Positions 40,225 through 50,115 of a stretch of DNA of 64,000 bases are shown here, piece after piece. The DNA is from Modestobacter sp. VKM Ac-2986 (GTDB lineage: Bacteria > Actinomycetota > Actinomycetes > Mycobacteriales > Geodermatophilaceae). Position 1 is the stretch's first letter. Every line of letters starts with the position of its first letter. The notes below the pieces were generated by a model. It did not search any database and was not told where the DNA came from. It saw only the letters and a list, made by a program, of their open reading frames with translations. The DNA lies in NCBI RefSeq assembly GCF_026967795.1, contig NZ_JAPVBH010000003.1, positions 248,001-312,000 of the forward strand, read 5' to 3'. Position numbers and translations under genes: made by a program.

Positions 40225-41688
40225 GTGACCGTCGCACCGCACGAGACCGTCGTCCTCGGCGACTCCTTCGCCCGCGCGCTGCCGGAGATGGCCGTCCCCT
40301 GGCAGGCCGCGGAGACCCCCGACCCGACGTTGCTGGTGCTCAACGAGCCGCTGGCCGCCGAGCTCGGCCTCGACCCCGCGCAACTGCGCGGCCCGGACGG
40401 CGTCGCGCTGCTGACCGGCACCGCCGTGCCCGCCGGGGCCACCCCGGTCGCGATGGCCTACGCCGGGCACCAGTTCGGCGGGTTCAACCCGCGGCTGGGC
40501 GACGGCCGGGCGCTGCTGCTCGGTGAGCTCACCGACCCGGCCGGGCGGGTGCGCGACCTGCACCTGAAGGGCTCCGGGCGCACCCCGTTCGCCCGCGGCG
40601 GCGACGGGCTGGCCGCGGTCGGCCCGATGCTGCGCGAGTACGTGGTGAGCGAGGCGATGGCCGCCCTGGGCATCCCCACCACCCGCTCGCTGGCGGTGGT
40701 GGCCACCGGGCGCACGGTGCAGCGCGAGACCCCGCTGCCCGGCGCCGTGCTGGCCCGGGTGGCGGGCAGCCACCTGCGGGTGGGCAGCTTCCAGTACGCG
40801 GCGGCGGGCGGCGACGTCGACCTGCTGCGCCGGCTGGCCGACGTGGCCATCGCCCGGCACCACCCGGCCGCCGCGGACGCCGAGCAGCCGTACCTGGCGC
40901 TGTACGAGTCCGTCGTCTCGGCGCAGGCGCAGCTGGTGGCGCAGTGGATGCTCGTCGGCTTCGTGCACGGGGTGCTCAACACCGACAACGTGACGATCTC
41001 CGGGGAGACCATCGACTACGGGCCGTGCGCCTTCCTCGACGCCTACGACCCGGCGACGGTCTACAGCTCGATCGACACCGGTGGCCGGTACGCCTACGGC
41101 AACCAGCCGGTGGTCACCGAGTGGAACCTGGCCCGGCTGGCCGAGGCGCTGCTGCCGCTGCTGGCCGAGGACCAGGAGGCCGCGGTCGCGCTCGCGGTGC
41201 CGGCGCTGGAGCGGTTCCGCCCGCAGTACGTCGCGGCCCTCACCGCCGGCTGGGCGGCCAAGCTCGGCCTGCCCGACGGGCTGGACGACGACGTGACCAT
41301 CGCCCTGGTCCAGCAGCTGCTGACCCTGCTGCACGCCGACCACGTCGACCTCACCTCGTTCTGCCGCGCCCTGGCCGGTGCGGCCCGCGGGGACGTCGCG
41401 CCGGCCCGGGACCTGTTCCTCGACCTGGCCGGGTTCGACGCGTGGCTGGCCACCTGGCGCGCGGCGGGCCCGGACGCCGACGCGATGGACCGGGTGAACC
41501 CCGTGTACGTCCCGCGCAACCACCTGGTCGAGGAGGCGCTGACCGCCGCGACCGCCGGCGACCTCGCCCCGCTGCACGACCTGCTGGCCGCGGTGACCGA
41601 CCCGTTCACCGCCCGCCCCGGGCGGGAGCGGTACGCGGCCCCCGCGCCGGTCGACTTCGGTGCCTACCGGACGTTCTGCGGCACCTGA
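40225..41688 (+). CDS. selO: SelO/YdiU protein adenylyltransferase
   Basis: 487 residues, full family length, GTG start. Pseudokinase-fold hallmarks: [18 protein letters not shown] (79-96), [17 protein letters not shown] (with Lys115), [11 protein letters not shown] (Asp254 region), [13 protein letters not shown] (Asp264 binds Mg2+) and [15 protein letters not shown]. The C-terminus is FCGT with Cys where animals have selenocysteine. SelO transfers AMP to Ser/Thr/Tyr of redox proteins. TACCCT (40212-40217) lies 7 bases before the GTG, so the mRNA may be leaderless, although GGGAGG also overlaps this spot. Confidence 0.93.
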   Translation: MTVAPHETVVLGDSFARALPEMAVPWQAAETPDPTLLVLNEPLAAELGLDPAQLRGPDGVALLTGTAVPAGATPVAMAYAGHQFGGFNPRLGDGRALLLGELTDPAGRVRDLHLKGSGRTPFARGGDGLAAVGPMLREYVVSEAMAALGIPTTRSLAVVATGRTVQRETPLPGAVLARVAGSHLRVGSFQYAAAGGDVDLLRRLADVAIARHHPAAADAEQPYLALYESVVSAQAQLVAQWMLVGFVHGVLNTDNVTISGETIDYGPCAFLDAYDPATVYSSIDTGGRYAYGNQPVVTEWNLARLAEALLPLLAEDQEAAVALAVPALERFRPQYVAALTAGWAAKLGLPDGLDDDVTIALVQQLLTLLHADHVDLTSFCRALAGAARGDVAPARDLFLDLAGFDAWLATWRAAGPDADAMDRVNPVYVPRNHLVEEALTAATAGDLAPLHDLLAAVTDPFTARPGRERYAAPAPVDFGAYRTFCGT

Positions 41689-41728
41689 GCCCGCGTGACC
41701 GGCGCCGGCCCGGGGTACCGGCACGCCC

Positions 41729-42316
41729 ATGAGCGGGAAGAGCGCGGACGACTACGCGGCCGACTACACCGAGCCCGAACTGCGCGCCCGGCTCAAGGAG
41801 GAGCTCAAGGCCGGTGACAAGGGCGGCCGGCCGGGCCAGTGGAGCGCGCGCAAGAGCCAGCTGCTGGCCACCGAGTACGAGGCCCAGGGCGGCGGCTACG
41901 TGCACGACGGCGAGCGCACCGAGGCCCAGCAGCACCTGTCGGAGTGGACGGCGCAGGACTGGCACACCGCCGACGGCGACACCGCCGAGCGCGGCGAGCA
42001 CGAGACCGCCCGCTACCTGCCCGACGCGGCCTGGGCGCTGCTCAGCCCTGAGGAGCAGCAGGCCACCGACGCCGCCAAGCGGCACGGCGAGGGCCAGCAC
42101 GTGCCCAACACCGACGCGGCGAAGGAGGCCCGCAAGGCCGCCGAGCTGGTCGACGCACCGGCTCCGGAGGCGCGGGAGAAGGTGCGGGAGATGCACGGGG
42201 ACTCCCAGCTCGACCGCGCCGAGAAGGCCGAGAGGCTGGGGCGGCACCGGAAGACGGTGCTCGCCGAGATCGACCACCAGCGCGCGGCCGACCAGACCGA
42301 CACGTCGGGCGGCTGA
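41729..42316 (+). CDS. hydrophilic DUF5872-like protein
   Basis: 195 residues, ATG start, no membrane segment. The N-terminus DYTEPELRARLKEELKAGDKGGRPGQWSARKSQLL and EYEAQGGGY (here YTEPELRARLKEE and GQWSARKSQL) match what I recall of the DUF5872 family, small proteins found in many actinobacteria. The rest is Glu/Ala/Arg-rich and mostly helical, with PEEQQATDAAKRHGEGQHVPNTDAAKEAR (PNTDAAKEARKAA). The composition fits stress or nucleoid-associated proteins, but function is unknown. Confidence 0.7.
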   Translation: MSGKSADDYAADYTEPELRARLKEELKAGDKGGRPGQWSARKSQLLATEYEAQGGGYVHDGERTEAQQHLSEWTAQDWHTADGDTAERGEHETARYLPDAAWALLSPEEQQATDAAKRHGEGQHVPNTDAAKEARKAAELVDAPAPEAREKVREMHGDSQLDRAEKAERLGRHRKTVLAEIDHQRAADQTDTSGG

Positions 42317-42337
42317 CCGCCCGCCCCGCCCGGCGCC

Positions 42338-42712
42338 TCAGCGCTGTGCGGTGGGGGCGCTCAGCACACCGACCAGCGCCGAGCCGACCGAGGTGGTGCC
42401 GCTGACCCAGATCGGGCGGGCGTGGCCGGGCCAGCGCCCGCGGGCCAGCACCATGCTCGAGGCGTGCAGCAGGTCGATGCCGGCACCGGCCAGGACGACG
42501 GTCCGGGTCGGGTGCACCAGGGTGACCACGTGCTGGACCACCAGCCGGGCGCCGAGCAGCCGGACGATCCAGGAGTCCGGCGCCGGCCCACCGCCGCAGA
42601 CCAGCCGGGTGACCTCACCGGGCCGCAGCAGCATCGCCGCCCCCCACAGCGCCCCGGGGACGGCGACCAGCCGGGTGACCCGGTGGCCGGTGCTGGTGCG
42701 GCGTGCCCTCAT
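42338..42712 (-). CDS. small integral membrane protein, unknown
   Basis: 124 residues, ATG start. Basic N-terminus, then two to three hydrophobic segments (VTRLVAVPGALWGAAMLL; RLLGARLVVQHVVTLV; TRTVVLAGAGIDLLHASSMVLA). The layout RLLGARxxxQ then PTRTVVLAGAGIDLLHA resembles the DUF4267-type protein at 57572. Convergent with the preceding gene. No function can be given. Confidence 0.65.
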   Translation of the reverse strand: MRARRTSTGHRVTRLVAVPGALWGAAMLLRPGEVTRLVCGGGPAPDSWIVRLLGARLVVQHVVTLVHPTRTVVLAGAGIDLLHASSMVLARGRWPGHARPIWVSGTTSVGSALVGVLSAPTAQR

Positions 42713-42837
42713 GCGCTGTCCCTGCTCTCGGGTGGGCCGCGCTCCCAGCCGCGCCCCGCCGGAGCAGGGTCGGCGGACGGCGGCTCCCTCCCGCTACCCG
42801 CACGACCCCCGCCGACACCCGCGGCGGCCAGGACCGG

Positions 42838-43068
42838 TCAGCCCTCGTCCTCGTCCTGCTCGTCCTCGTCCTCGTTGCCGCCCTGGCCGTCGTCCTCGTC
42901 GCCGTCTTGGCTGTCGTCCTGCCCGTCGTCGCCCTGCTGGGTCGAGGCCGGTGCGTCGTCGGCAGGCTGCTCGCCGTCGCCCCCGCATGCGGTCAGGAGG
43001 GTGGACGCGGCCAGGGCGACGCCCACCAGGGCGGCGCGCCAGCGGGCGGGTCGGGTGGAGAGGGACAC
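42838..43068 (-). CDS. small acidic lipoprotein
   Basis: 76 residues from GTG 43068, with GGAG six bases upstream. A signal peptide (RPARWRAALVGVALAAS) ends in the lipobox LLTAC, so Cys28 would carry lipid on the outer face of the membrane. The mature part is only about 48 residues and consists of Asp, Glu, Gln and Gly (DDGQDDSQDGDEDDGQGG), with more than half the residues acidic in its second half. It could bind cations such as Ca2+. No family recognised. It is hidden in a longer open frame that spans the neighbouring gene in another phase. Confidence 0.65.
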   Translation of the reverse strand: MSLSTRPARWRAALVGVALAASTLLTACGGDGEQPADDAPASTQQGDDGQDDSQDGDEDDGQGGNEDEDEQDEDEG

Positions 43069-43142
43069 GGGTGCTCCTGCTGTACGGCGGGTGGTCGGAC
43101 TCAAGGCCCATGCCCGGTCGCGGCGGCCCGCACGCACGCAGC

Positions 43143-44666
43143 TCAGGGGTGGGCGGCGTGGCTGCCGTGGAACTCGACGTGCGCACGGCCGGAGCCGGCG
43201 TCCTCTGGTGCCCGCTGCGCCTGCCGCGCGTCGTCCCGGCGGTCGTGCCGCCAGTCCAGGACGCCGATCGCGAGCGCGGCCAGCGCTCCCAGCACGGCCA
43301 CGCCCAGGGCGGCTGCGGCGGCCCACGAGTAGCGCTGGTCGGTGTGGGCGAGCACCAGGTAGAACAGGCCCGGCAGTGCCGCGGTGCCGATGGCGCCACC
43401 GAACCGCTGGAGGGTCTGCAGCGCACCGCCCGCCGAGCCGGCCATCTCCACCGGGACGTCGCGCAGGGTGAGGGTCACGTTGGGCGAGATGACGAACCCG
43501 CCGCCGACACCGGCCAGCAGCAGGGTCGGGACGATCGCCCAGCCGATCGACCCCGGCGGCACGGTGGCCACGACGACGGCCGTCGCGGTCAGCCCGACCG
43601 AGACGCCGGCCAGGCCCAGCACCGTCAGCGCCCGGCCGTACCGCTCGACCAGCCGGCCGGCGACCACCGCGGCCGACGCCGAGCCCACCGCGAACGGCGT
43701 CACGGCGAGCCCGGACTGCAGCGGCGTCCAGCCCAGCCCGGTCTGGAAGTACAGCGCGAAGGTCAGCCAGATGCCGCTGAAGCCGATGAAGTAGACGGTG
43801 CCCAGCGCCAGGCCGGGTGCGTAACCGCGGGTGCGGGTGACCAGCCGCGGGTCGAAGACCGGGTCCTTGCCGGCCCGCACCACCCGCTGCTCCCACCGGA
43901 GGAAGGCCACCAGCAGCACGACGCCCAGCGGGAAGCACCACCAGAACCGGACGAGGCCGCCGGACTCGGCCTGCACCAGCGGGAACAGCAGCGCCAGCGC
44001 GCCGGTGCCCAGCAGCAGCACACCGGGGACGTCGATCCGCCCGTGCCCGCTGCTCTCCCGCGCGGGGATGAGGCGGAGGGCGAGCACGAAGGCCACCACG
44101 CCGATCGGCACGTTGACGTAGAAGATCCACCGCCAGCCGTCCGGACCGGAGGCCAGCGCCAGCAGCGTGCCGCCGACCACCGGCCCGACGGCGGTGGAGA
44201 TGCCGACCGTCGCGCCGAAGAAGCCGAACGCACGCCCACGCTCGGGCCCGCGGAACAGCTGCTGGATCAGCGCCGAGTTCTGCGGGGCCAGGACGCCGGC
44301 TGCGACGCCCTGGAGGAGCCGGGCAGCGATCAGCCACCCGACGGACGGCGCCGCACCGGCGGCAGCGCTGCAGACGACGAAGGCGACCAGGCCGATGAGG
44401 AACAGCCGGCGGCGGCCGAAGGCGTCCCCGAGCCGGCCGGCCGGGACCAGGGCGATGCCGAAGGCCAGCGCGTAGCCCGACACCACCCACTGCACCGTCG
44501 CCGGCGACGCGCCCAGGCTCTGCTGCAGGGAGGGCAGCGCGACCGACACGATGCTGACGTCGAGCAGGGACATGAAGCCGACGACGAGGGTCACCCACAG
44601 CGCCTGCCAGCGCTTGGGGTCCGCGCCCGCGGGCGCGTCCTGCTGGTCGTGCGTAGTGCTGGTCAC
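43143..44666 (-). CDS. DHA2-family (14-helix) MFS drug exporter
   Basis: 507 residues from GTG 44666 (GAGAGGGA upstream). Fourteen hydrophobic helices. Family motifs: LDVSIVSVALPSLQQSLGAS in helix 1, GRLGDAFGRRRLFLIGL in loop 2-3, RLLQGVAAGVLAPQNSALIQQLF, and the antiporter motif C region GATVGISTAVGPVVGGTLL. DHA2 (EmrB/QacA-like) proteins export drugs, dyes or bile acids against protons. A hairpin separates it from the upstream hemerythrin-esterase gene, so it is probably transcribed alone. Substrate unknown. Confidence 0.9.
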   Translation of the reverse strand: MTSTTHDQQDAPAGADPKRWQALWVTLVVGFMSLLDVSIVSVALPSLQQSLGASPATVQWVVSGYALAFGIALVPAGRLGDAFGRRRLFLIGLVAFVVCSAAAGAAPSVGWLIAARLLQGVAAGVLAPQNSALIQQLFRGPERGRAFGFFGATVGISTAVGPVVGGTLLALASGPDGWRWIFYVNVPIGVVAFVLALRLIPARESSGHGRIDVPGVLLLGTGALALLFPLVQAESGGLVRFWWCFPLGVVLLVAFLRWEQRVVRAGKDPVFDPRLVTRTRGYAPGLALGTVYFIGFSGIWLTFALYFQTGLGWTPLQSGLAVTPFAVGSASAAVVAGRLVERYGRALTVLGLAGVSVGLTATAVVVATVPPGSIGWAIVPTLLLAGVGGGFVISPNVTLTLRDVPVEMAGSAGGALQTLQRFGGAIGTAALPGLFYLVLAHTDQRYSWAAAAALGVAVLGALAALAIGVLDWRHDRRDDARQAQRAPEDAGSGRAHVEFHGSHAAHP

Positions 44667-44714
44667 CGGTGTCCCTCTCGGGTCGTGCCCGGGAGGGCCG
44701 TTCGTGGTCGGGAG

Positions 44715-44749
44715 CTCGCCGGCCCCTGCGTGCTGCAGGGGCCGGCGAG
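44715..44749 (-). terminator. 15-bp hairpin after the hemerythrin-esterase gene
   Basis: CTCGCCGGCCCCTGC (44715-44729) pairs perfectly with 44735-44749 around a 5-base loop, 3 bases beyond the stop of the upstream minus-strand gene. Confidence 0.8.
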
Positions 44750-44752
44750 GGG

Positions 44753-46321
44753 TCACACCGCTGCGGCGGCGGGACGGTCGAACGCCGCCCGGAAGTGCGC
44801 GGCGGCGTCCTGCTGGGCCTGCTCGGCCTCCGCCAGCACGGCCGAGGCGCCGAAGAACTCGTGCATCACGCCCGGGAAGTAGCGGTGGGTGGTCTCCACG
44901 CCGGCCGCCTCCAGGTCGGTGGCGAACTGCTGGCCCTGGCTGCGCAGCACGTCGCGCTCGTCGGTGATGACGAGCGTGGGCGGCATGACCGCGCGCTGCT
45001 CGGCCGTCCAGTCCAGCAGCGCGATGCGCGGGTCGGTGGCCGCATCCGGCTTGCCCATGAAGGCGTGCATCGCCATCCAGGACAGCAGCGGACGGTTCAG
45101 CGGGCGCCCGTCGGCGGCGTCCTCCATCGACTCCCCGAACTGCTCACCGGTGGTCAGCGGGTAGACGAGCACCTGCGCGCGCGGCATCGGCTCGTCGGCC
45201 TGCGCCAGCTGCAGGCTGGTCGCGGCGGCCATGTTGCCGCCGACGGACTCACCACCGATCGCCATCCGCGCCGGGTCCCCGCCCATCTCGGCGGCGTTGA
45301 GCACCAGCCAGCGCCAGGCGGTGACCACGTCGTCGTGCGAGGCCGGGAACACGGCCTCGGGGGCGCGCCGGTAGTCGGGCGAGACGATGATCGCGCCGGT
45401 CTTGTTCGACAGCGCCCGGCACGAGGCGTCGTAGGTGTCGATGTCGAACAGCACCCACCCGCCGCCGTGGATCCACATGATGACCGGCAGCCGGCCGACT
45501 GCCGGGTTGGCCGGGGTGTAGACGCGCAGCGTCTGGGTGCCGCCCGCGCCGTCGGGGATCGACAGGTCCTGCACGGAGCCGACGGGCTCGGGGCCCTCCA
45601 GGCCGCGGTCGGCCATGACCTTCTTGACCGCGTCGTCCGGGCCGGGCTGCTTGCGGGCCTCCTTGGGCGTCAGCGTCTCGAAGGGCAGCGGGCGCAGCGA
45701 GGCGTGCGCGTCGACGATCGCCTGCGCCTCGGCGTTGAGCAGCCCACTGGCGTCGGTGGCCGCCTCGGCGTCGGCGCCGGAGAGGCGGTCCCGGATCAGG
45801 TCGACCGGCGCAGCCAGGGCGCCGGCGATCTTCTCCTTGATGCCGCCGTTGGGGGCGGCCGGGTGCGGGTTCGTGGGGCCGCGGCGCTTGGCGGTGAGGA
45901 AGTCCTCGCCGAGGGAGGCCATCCGCTCGGCACCGACCTTGGACCGGAACTCGGGGAGCTCCTGGCCCTCCTCGTCGGCCACGTGGTGCCGGACGACGGC
46001 CATCAGCTCGGTGAGCGCGCCCTCGAACGCCGGCTCGCCGGGCTGGGTGTCGCCCAGGGTGACGAGCAGGTCCTTGATCTGCTGGTGCTCACCGGTCGCG
46101 TCGTGGTTCTCCTCCTCCATCCCGATCTCCTTCCAGATCGGGTAGAGGACGGTCTCCTCGGCGAAGGCGTGCATCGACAGTTCGGTGGTGATCTGGTCGA
46201 CCAGCACGCGGCGGTTGCCGCGCCCGGCCTCCAGGTGCTGGAACTGCCGCTCGACGACGGCGTGGTCGTCGGCGATCAGGTGGTCGATGTCGCCGGGCAG
46301 GGTGGGGTAGCTCAGGGCCAC
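44753..46321 (-). CDS. fusion of hemerythrin-like (HHE) domain and HSL-family esterase
   Basis: 522 residues, GTG start with GAGGAG upstream. Residues 1-145 are a four-helix hemerythrin-like domain with its di-iron ligand set visible: His20 (DDH), His51 and Glu55 (MHAFAEE), His79 (EHQQI), His112 and acidic residues 116-118 (HHVADEE). Residues 240-515 are a hormone-sensitive-lipase-type esterase: HGGGW (285-289), GGESVGGN with Ser359, ERDVLR with Asp457 and GVMHEF with His487, all intact. A linker of about 95 residues joins them. HHE domains bind O2, NO or act as iron sensors; coupling to an esterase is unusual. Cytoplasmic, no signal peptide. Confidence 0.88.
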   Translation of the reverse strand: MALSYPTLPGDIDHLIADDHAVVERQFQHLEAGRGNRRVLVDQITTELSMHAFAEETVLYPIWKEIGMEEENHDATGEHQQIKDLLVTLGDTQPGEPAFEGALTELMAVVRHHVADEEGQELPEFRSKVGAERMASLGEDFLTAKRRGPTNPHPAAPNGGIKEKIAGALAAPVDLIRDRLSGADAEAATDASGLLNAEAQAIVDAHASLRPLPFETLTPKEARKQPGPDDAVKKVMADRGLEGPEPVGSVQDLSIPDGAGGTQTLRVYTPANPAVGRLPVIMWIHGGGWVLFDIDTYDASCRALSNKTGAIIVSPDYRRAPEAVFPASHDDVVTAWRWLVLNAAEMGGDPARMAIGGESVGGNMAAATSLQLAQADEPMPRAQVLVYPLTTGEQFGESMEDAADGRPLNRPLLSWMAMHAFMGKPDAATDPRIALLDWTAEQRAVMPPTLVITDERDVLRSQGQQFATDLEAAGVETTHRYFPGVMHEFFGASAVLAEAEQAQQDAAAHFRAAFDRPAAAAV

Positions 46322-46427
46322 GGGGCGCTCCTCGGGTGCTCAGGCGTCCGGCGCGCGCGGGGGCGCGACGCCGGTCGGACTCCCTCGCGCCCTACCCGGT
46401 GGCGCACGACCACACACCGGACGGGGC

Positions 46428-48521
46428 TCACTCCAGCCCGGCCAGCACCTTGTCCAGCGTCACCGGCAGGCCGCGCACCCGGACGCCGGTGGCATGCCGG
46501 ACGGCGTTGACCACCGACGCCGCCGTCCCGGTGATGCCGATCTCGCCGATGCCCTTGGCGCCCATGGCGTTGACGTGCGGGTCGTGCTCGTCGAGCCAGT
46601 GCGCCTCGATCTGCTGCACGTCGGCGTTGACGGTGATGTGGTACTCGGCCAGGTCGTGGTTGGCGACCTGGCCGACGCGGGTGTCGAAGACGCTGTTCTC
46701 GTGCAGCGCCATCGACAGGCCCATGGTCATGCCGCCGATGAGCTGTGAGCGGGCGGTGCGCGGGTTGATGATCCGGCCCGCGGCGAAGACGCCGATCAGC
46801 CGCGGCACCCGGATCTCCCCGGTGTCGGCGTTCACCCGCACCTCGGTGAACTGGGCGCCGAAGGCGTAGGCGGCGTGCGCGTCGTCCATCGTGGCCTGGT
46901 CGACGTCGCCGGAGGCCTCGTCGCCGTCACGGGGGTCGGTGCCGTACTTCCCGCGGAACTCCCGGGCGGCCTGCACGATCGCCGATCCCCAGGTGTTGGT
47001 GCCCGACGAGCCGCCGGCCACCGAGGCGATCGGGTACCGGGTGTCGCCGATCGCGACGTCGACGTCGGCGACGTCCACCCCGAGGGCGTCGGCGGCGATC
47101 TGCGGCAGCACGGTCCACGCGCCGGTGCCCAGGTCGGCGGCGCCGATCTCCACGACGTACCGCCCACCCCTGTACCGGATGGCCGCGGTCGACGTGGCCT
47201 GCCGCATGGTCGGGTAGACCGAGGAGGCGACCCCGTGGCCGACCAGCCAGTCGCCCTCGCGGCGGCGACCGGGCCCTCGGGTGTCCCAGCCGAAGCGCTC
47301 GGCGCCCTCACGCAGGCACTCGACCAGGTGCCGGCTCGACCACGGCTTCTTGGTGTCCGGGTCGACCTCCGGCTCGTTGAGGATGCGCAGCCGGACCGGG
47401 TCCATGCCCAGGGCCTCGGCCAGCTCGTCCATCGCCACCTCGGGGCCGAACATGCCCGGGCACTCCCCCGGGGCCCGCATCCACGACGGGATCGGCACGT
47501 CCAGCGGCGCGAGCCGGTGGGTGGAGCGGCGGTTGGGCGAGGCGTACATCATCCGGGCCGGGACCCCGGTCTGCTCCGCGAACTCCTTGACCTTCGACGT
47601 CTGCTCGACGACGTCGATCGCGATCGCCGACAGCCGGCCGCGGGAGTCCGCGCCCAGCTGCATCCGCTGGATCGTGGGCGTGCGGTAGCCGGTGAGGAAG
47701 AACATCTGCTGCCGGGTCAGGGCCAGCTTCACCGGCCGGCCGGGCAGCGCCCGGGCGGCCATGGTGGCCAGCATGACGTTGGCGTGCGGGTTGCCCTTGG
47801 AGCCGAAGCCGCCGCCGACGTAGGGGCAGACCACCCGCACCTGCTCCTCCTCCAGGCCGAACACCTGGCTGACCGCGGCCCGGTCGGGGTGCACGCCCTG
47901 GGTGGAGTCCCACAGGGTCAGCGGCACCTCGGCACCCGGGTCCCACAGCGCCGTGGTGGCGTGCGGCTCGATCGGGTTGTTGTGCAGCATCTGCGTCTCG
48001 TAGGTGTGGTCGATGCGCACCTCGGCCGCGGCCAGCGCAGCATCGACGTCGCCCTCGGCGGTGTCGGTCGGGTGCCCGGCGTTCACCTGCTCGGGTGCGT
48101 ACAGGCCCGGGTGGTCGGTGCGCAGCACGCTGTCGTGCTGCTGCTCGGCGTAGGTCACCGTGATCCCGTCGGCCACCTCCCGGGCCAGCTCGGAGGTCTC
48201 GGCGACGACCACCCCGATCAACTGCCCGCGGAAGGCCACCTCGGTCGACTGCAGGACGGCGTACTCGACGTCCTCGGTCGAGGCCAGCCGCTCGGCGTTG
48301 AACGGGGTGAGCACCGCCAGCACGCCGTCGAGGGCCTCGGCCGCGGCGGTGTCCATCGCCGTCACCCGGCCCAGCGCGATCGTCGCCTGCACCGGGTGGC
48401 AGAACACCGGGTGCTCGACGTCGGTCTCGTAGGCGTAGGTGGCCGTGCCGCGCACCTTGTCCACGCCGTCGCGGCGGACGAGTGACTGCCCCATCGCGCG
48501 GGGTTCGAGGAGCTCGGTCAT
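46428..48521 (-). CDS. molybdenum hydroxylase, large molybdopterin subunit (PaoC/YagR-like)
   Basis: 697 residues, ATG 48521 overlapping the FAD-subunit stop by 4 bases. Xanthine oxidase family large subunit: [11 protein letters not shown] at the start, [14 protein letters not shown] and [20 protein letters not shown] for cofactor binding, [25 protein letters not shown], and [14 protein letters not shown] with the catalytic Glu. Length and the RAPGECPG motif fit the PaoC branch (aromatic aldehyde oxidoreductase) rather than xanthine dehydrogenase. It works with the two smaller subunits encoded just upstream and needs molybdopterin cytosine or guanine dinucleotide. Confidence 0.9.
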   Translation of the reverse strand: MTELLEPRAMGQSLVRRDGVDKVRGTATYAYETDVEHPVFCHPVQATIALGRVTAMDTAAAEALDGVLAVLTPFNAERLASTEDVEYAVLQSTEVAFRGQLIGVVVAETSELAREVADGITVTYAEQQHDSVLRTDHPGLYAPEQVNAGHPTDTAEGDVDAALAAAEVRIDHTYETQMLHNNPIEPHATTALWDPGAEVPLTLWDSTQGVHPDRAAVSQVFGLEEEQVRVVCPYVGGGFGSKGNPHANVMLATMAARALPGRPVKLALTRQQMFFLTGYRTPTIQRMQLGADSRGRLSAIAIDVVEQTSKVKEFAEQTGVPARMMYASPNRRSTHRLAPLDVPIPSWMRAPGECPGMFGPEVAMDELAEALGMDPVRLRILNEPEVDPDTKKPWSSRHLVECLREGAERFGWDTRGPGRRREGDWLVGHGVASSVYPTMRQATSTAAIRYRGGRYVVEIGAADLGTGAWTVLPQIAADALGVDVADVDVAIGDTRYPIASVAGGSSGTNTWGSAIVQAAREFRGKYGTDPRDGDEASGDVDQATMDDAHAAYAFGAQFTEVRVNADTGEIRVPRLIGVFAAGRIINPRTARSQLIGGMTMGLSMALHENSVFDTRVGQVANHDLAEYHITVNADVQQIEAHWLDEHDPHVNAMGAKGIGEIGITGTAASVVNAVRHATGVRVRGLPVTLDKVLAGLE

Positions 48522-49534
48522 GCGGAGGCCTCCGGGGTGAGCTCGCGCAGGGTGGCGACCACCGTGCGGTTGACCAGCGGGATCTTGAAGCCGTTGCCGC
48601 CGCCTTCGCCGGGCTGCGGCTGGGCGGCGGCCAGCTCGGCGTCCATCGCGGTGCGGACGGCGTGCCCGGTGAGCTCGGCCCCGCGCAGCAGCTCCTCGGC
48701 GCGGGTGGCCCGCCACGGCTTGTGCGCGACGCCGCCGAGGGCGATCCGCACGTCGGTGCCGCTGACGACCGCCGCCACCGAGACCAGCGCGAAGGCGTAG
48801 GAGGCCCGGTCGCGGACCTTGCGGTAGGCCGACCGGGTGCCCGCCAGCAGGGGTGGGAGGTCGATCGCGGTGATCAGCTCGCCGTGGTCGAGGGTCGTGT
48901 CCTTGGACGGGTCGTCGCCGGGCAGCCGGTGCAGCTCGGTGAACGGGATCGTCCGCTCGCCCGTCGGACCGAGCACCTGCACCTGCGCGTCGAGGGCCGC
49001 CAGCGCCACCGCCATGTCCGAGGGGTGGGTGGCGATGCAGGTCTCCGCCGCCGTGGGGTCCGGCAGCGCGGCCGTCGTGCCGAGGACGGCGTGGTAGCGG
49101 GTGTAGCCGCCGACGGCGCTGCAGCCACTGCCCGGCTCGCGCTTGTTGCACGGCGTGGTGACGTCGCCGAAGTACACGCAGCGGGTGCGCTGCAGCGGGT
49201 TGCCGCCGGTGGTGGCGGTGTTGCGCAGCTGCCCGGTCGCGCCGGCCAGCAGCGCCTGGGCGAGCACCGGGTAGCGCTCCAGCACGCGGCGGTCGGCGGC
49301 GACCTCGCTGTTGGTCGACGCCGCGCCCAGCCGCAGGCCGCCGTCGGGGAGGTCCGTGACCTCGCGGGAGGTGAGCGTGCGGACGTCGACGACCAGGTCG
49401 GGCCGGGCCACGCCCAGCTTGAGGTGGTCGACGAGGTTGGTGCCGCCGGCCAGGAAGACCGCGGTGGGCTCGGCGGCGACGTCCCGCACGGCCTCGGCGA
49501 CGTCGGCCGGGCGGGCGTAGGCGAACGGCTTCAC
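48518..49534 (-). CDS. molybdenum hydroxylase, FAD-binding subunit (PaoB-like)
   Basis: 338 residues from GTG 49534, overlapping the Fe-S subunit stop (GTGA). [15 protein letters not shown] at the start, [18 protein letters not shown] is the FAD pyrophosphate loop, and [17 protein letters not shown] follows. The extra Cys set in [22 protein letters not shown] matches the [4Fe-4S] insert that PaoB and 4-hydroxybenzoyl-CoA reductase-type subunits have and xanthine dehydrogenase lacks. It passes electrons from the Mo and Fe-S centres to an acceptor. Confidence 0.9.
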   Translation of the reverse strand: MKPFAYARPADVAEAVRDVAAEPTAVFLAGGTNLVDHLKLGVARPDLVVDVRTLTSREVTDLPDGGLRLGAASTNSEVAADRRVLERYPVLAQALLAGATGQLRNTATTGGNPLQRTRCVYFGDVTTPCNKREPGSGCSAVGGYTRYHAVLGTTAALPDPTAAETCIATHPSDMAVALAALDAQVQVLGPTGERTIPFTELHRLPGDDPSKDTTLDHGELITAIDLPPLLAGTRSAYRKVRDRASYAFALVSVAAVVSGTDVRIALGGVAHKPWRATRAEELLRGAELTGHAVRTAMDAELAAAQPQPGEGGGNGFKIPLVNRTVVATLRELTPEASA

Positions 49535-50040
49535 CGCGCGCCCCCGGCCTGCTGCACCGCGGGGACGATGTTCACGTAGGCGGCGCACCGGCAGAGGTTG
49601 CCGCTCATCCGCTCGGCGACCTCGTCGTGGCTCAGCTCGACCTCACCGGTGAGGTCGGCGGTGGCGTGGCTGGGCCAGCCGCGGGACACCTCGTCGATCA
49701 CCCCGACCGCCGAGCAGATCTGCCCCGGCGTGCAGTAGCCGCACTGGAAGGCGTCGTTGTCCAGGAAGGCCTGCTGCACCGGGTGCAGCTCGCCGGCCGG
49801 GGCCAGCCCGTCGGCGGTGGTGATCTCCGCGCCGTCGTGGGCGACGGCCAGGGCCAGGCAGGGCAGCTGCCGCTGGCCGTCCAGCAGCACCGTGCATGCG
49901 CCGCACTGGCCGTGGTCGCAGCCCTTCTTCGGGCTCGTGACCCCCAGCCGCTCGCGCATCAGGTCCAGCAGCGTGGTGCGGGTGTCGACGGGCAGCTGAT
50001 GCCGCGTCCCGTCGACGGTCAGGGTCACCTCGGCGTCCAT
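49531..50040 (-). CDS. molybdenum hydroxylase, 2Fe-2S subunit (PaoA-like)
   Basis: 169 residues, ATG 50040. Ferredoxin-type cluster ligands Cys41, Cys46, Cys49 and Cys61 ([14 protein letters not shown]), then the helical-domain cluster Cys100, Cys103, Cys150 and Cys152 ([19 protein letters not shown]). Both [2Fe-2S] sites are complete. Unlike E. coli PaoA there is no Tat leader, so the enzyme should be cytoplasmic. First gene of the three-gene operon; divergent from the ThDP enzyme with 75 bases between. Confidence 0.92.
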   Translation of the reverse strand: MDAEVTLTVDGTRHQLPVDTRTTLLDLMRERLGVTSPKKGCDHGQCGACTVLLDGQRQLPCLALAVAHDGAEITTADGLAPAGELHPVQQAFLDNDAFQCGYCTPGQICSAVGVIDEVSRGWPSHATADLTGEVELSHDEVAERMSGNLCRCAAYVNIVPAVQQAGGAR

Positions 50041-50115
50041 GGACCGCGCGGTGCCCGCGCGGAGGGTCAGCCCAAACGCAGGCGTGCCCGTCGGCGAGCC
50101 GGGTAGCCCCGCGGC

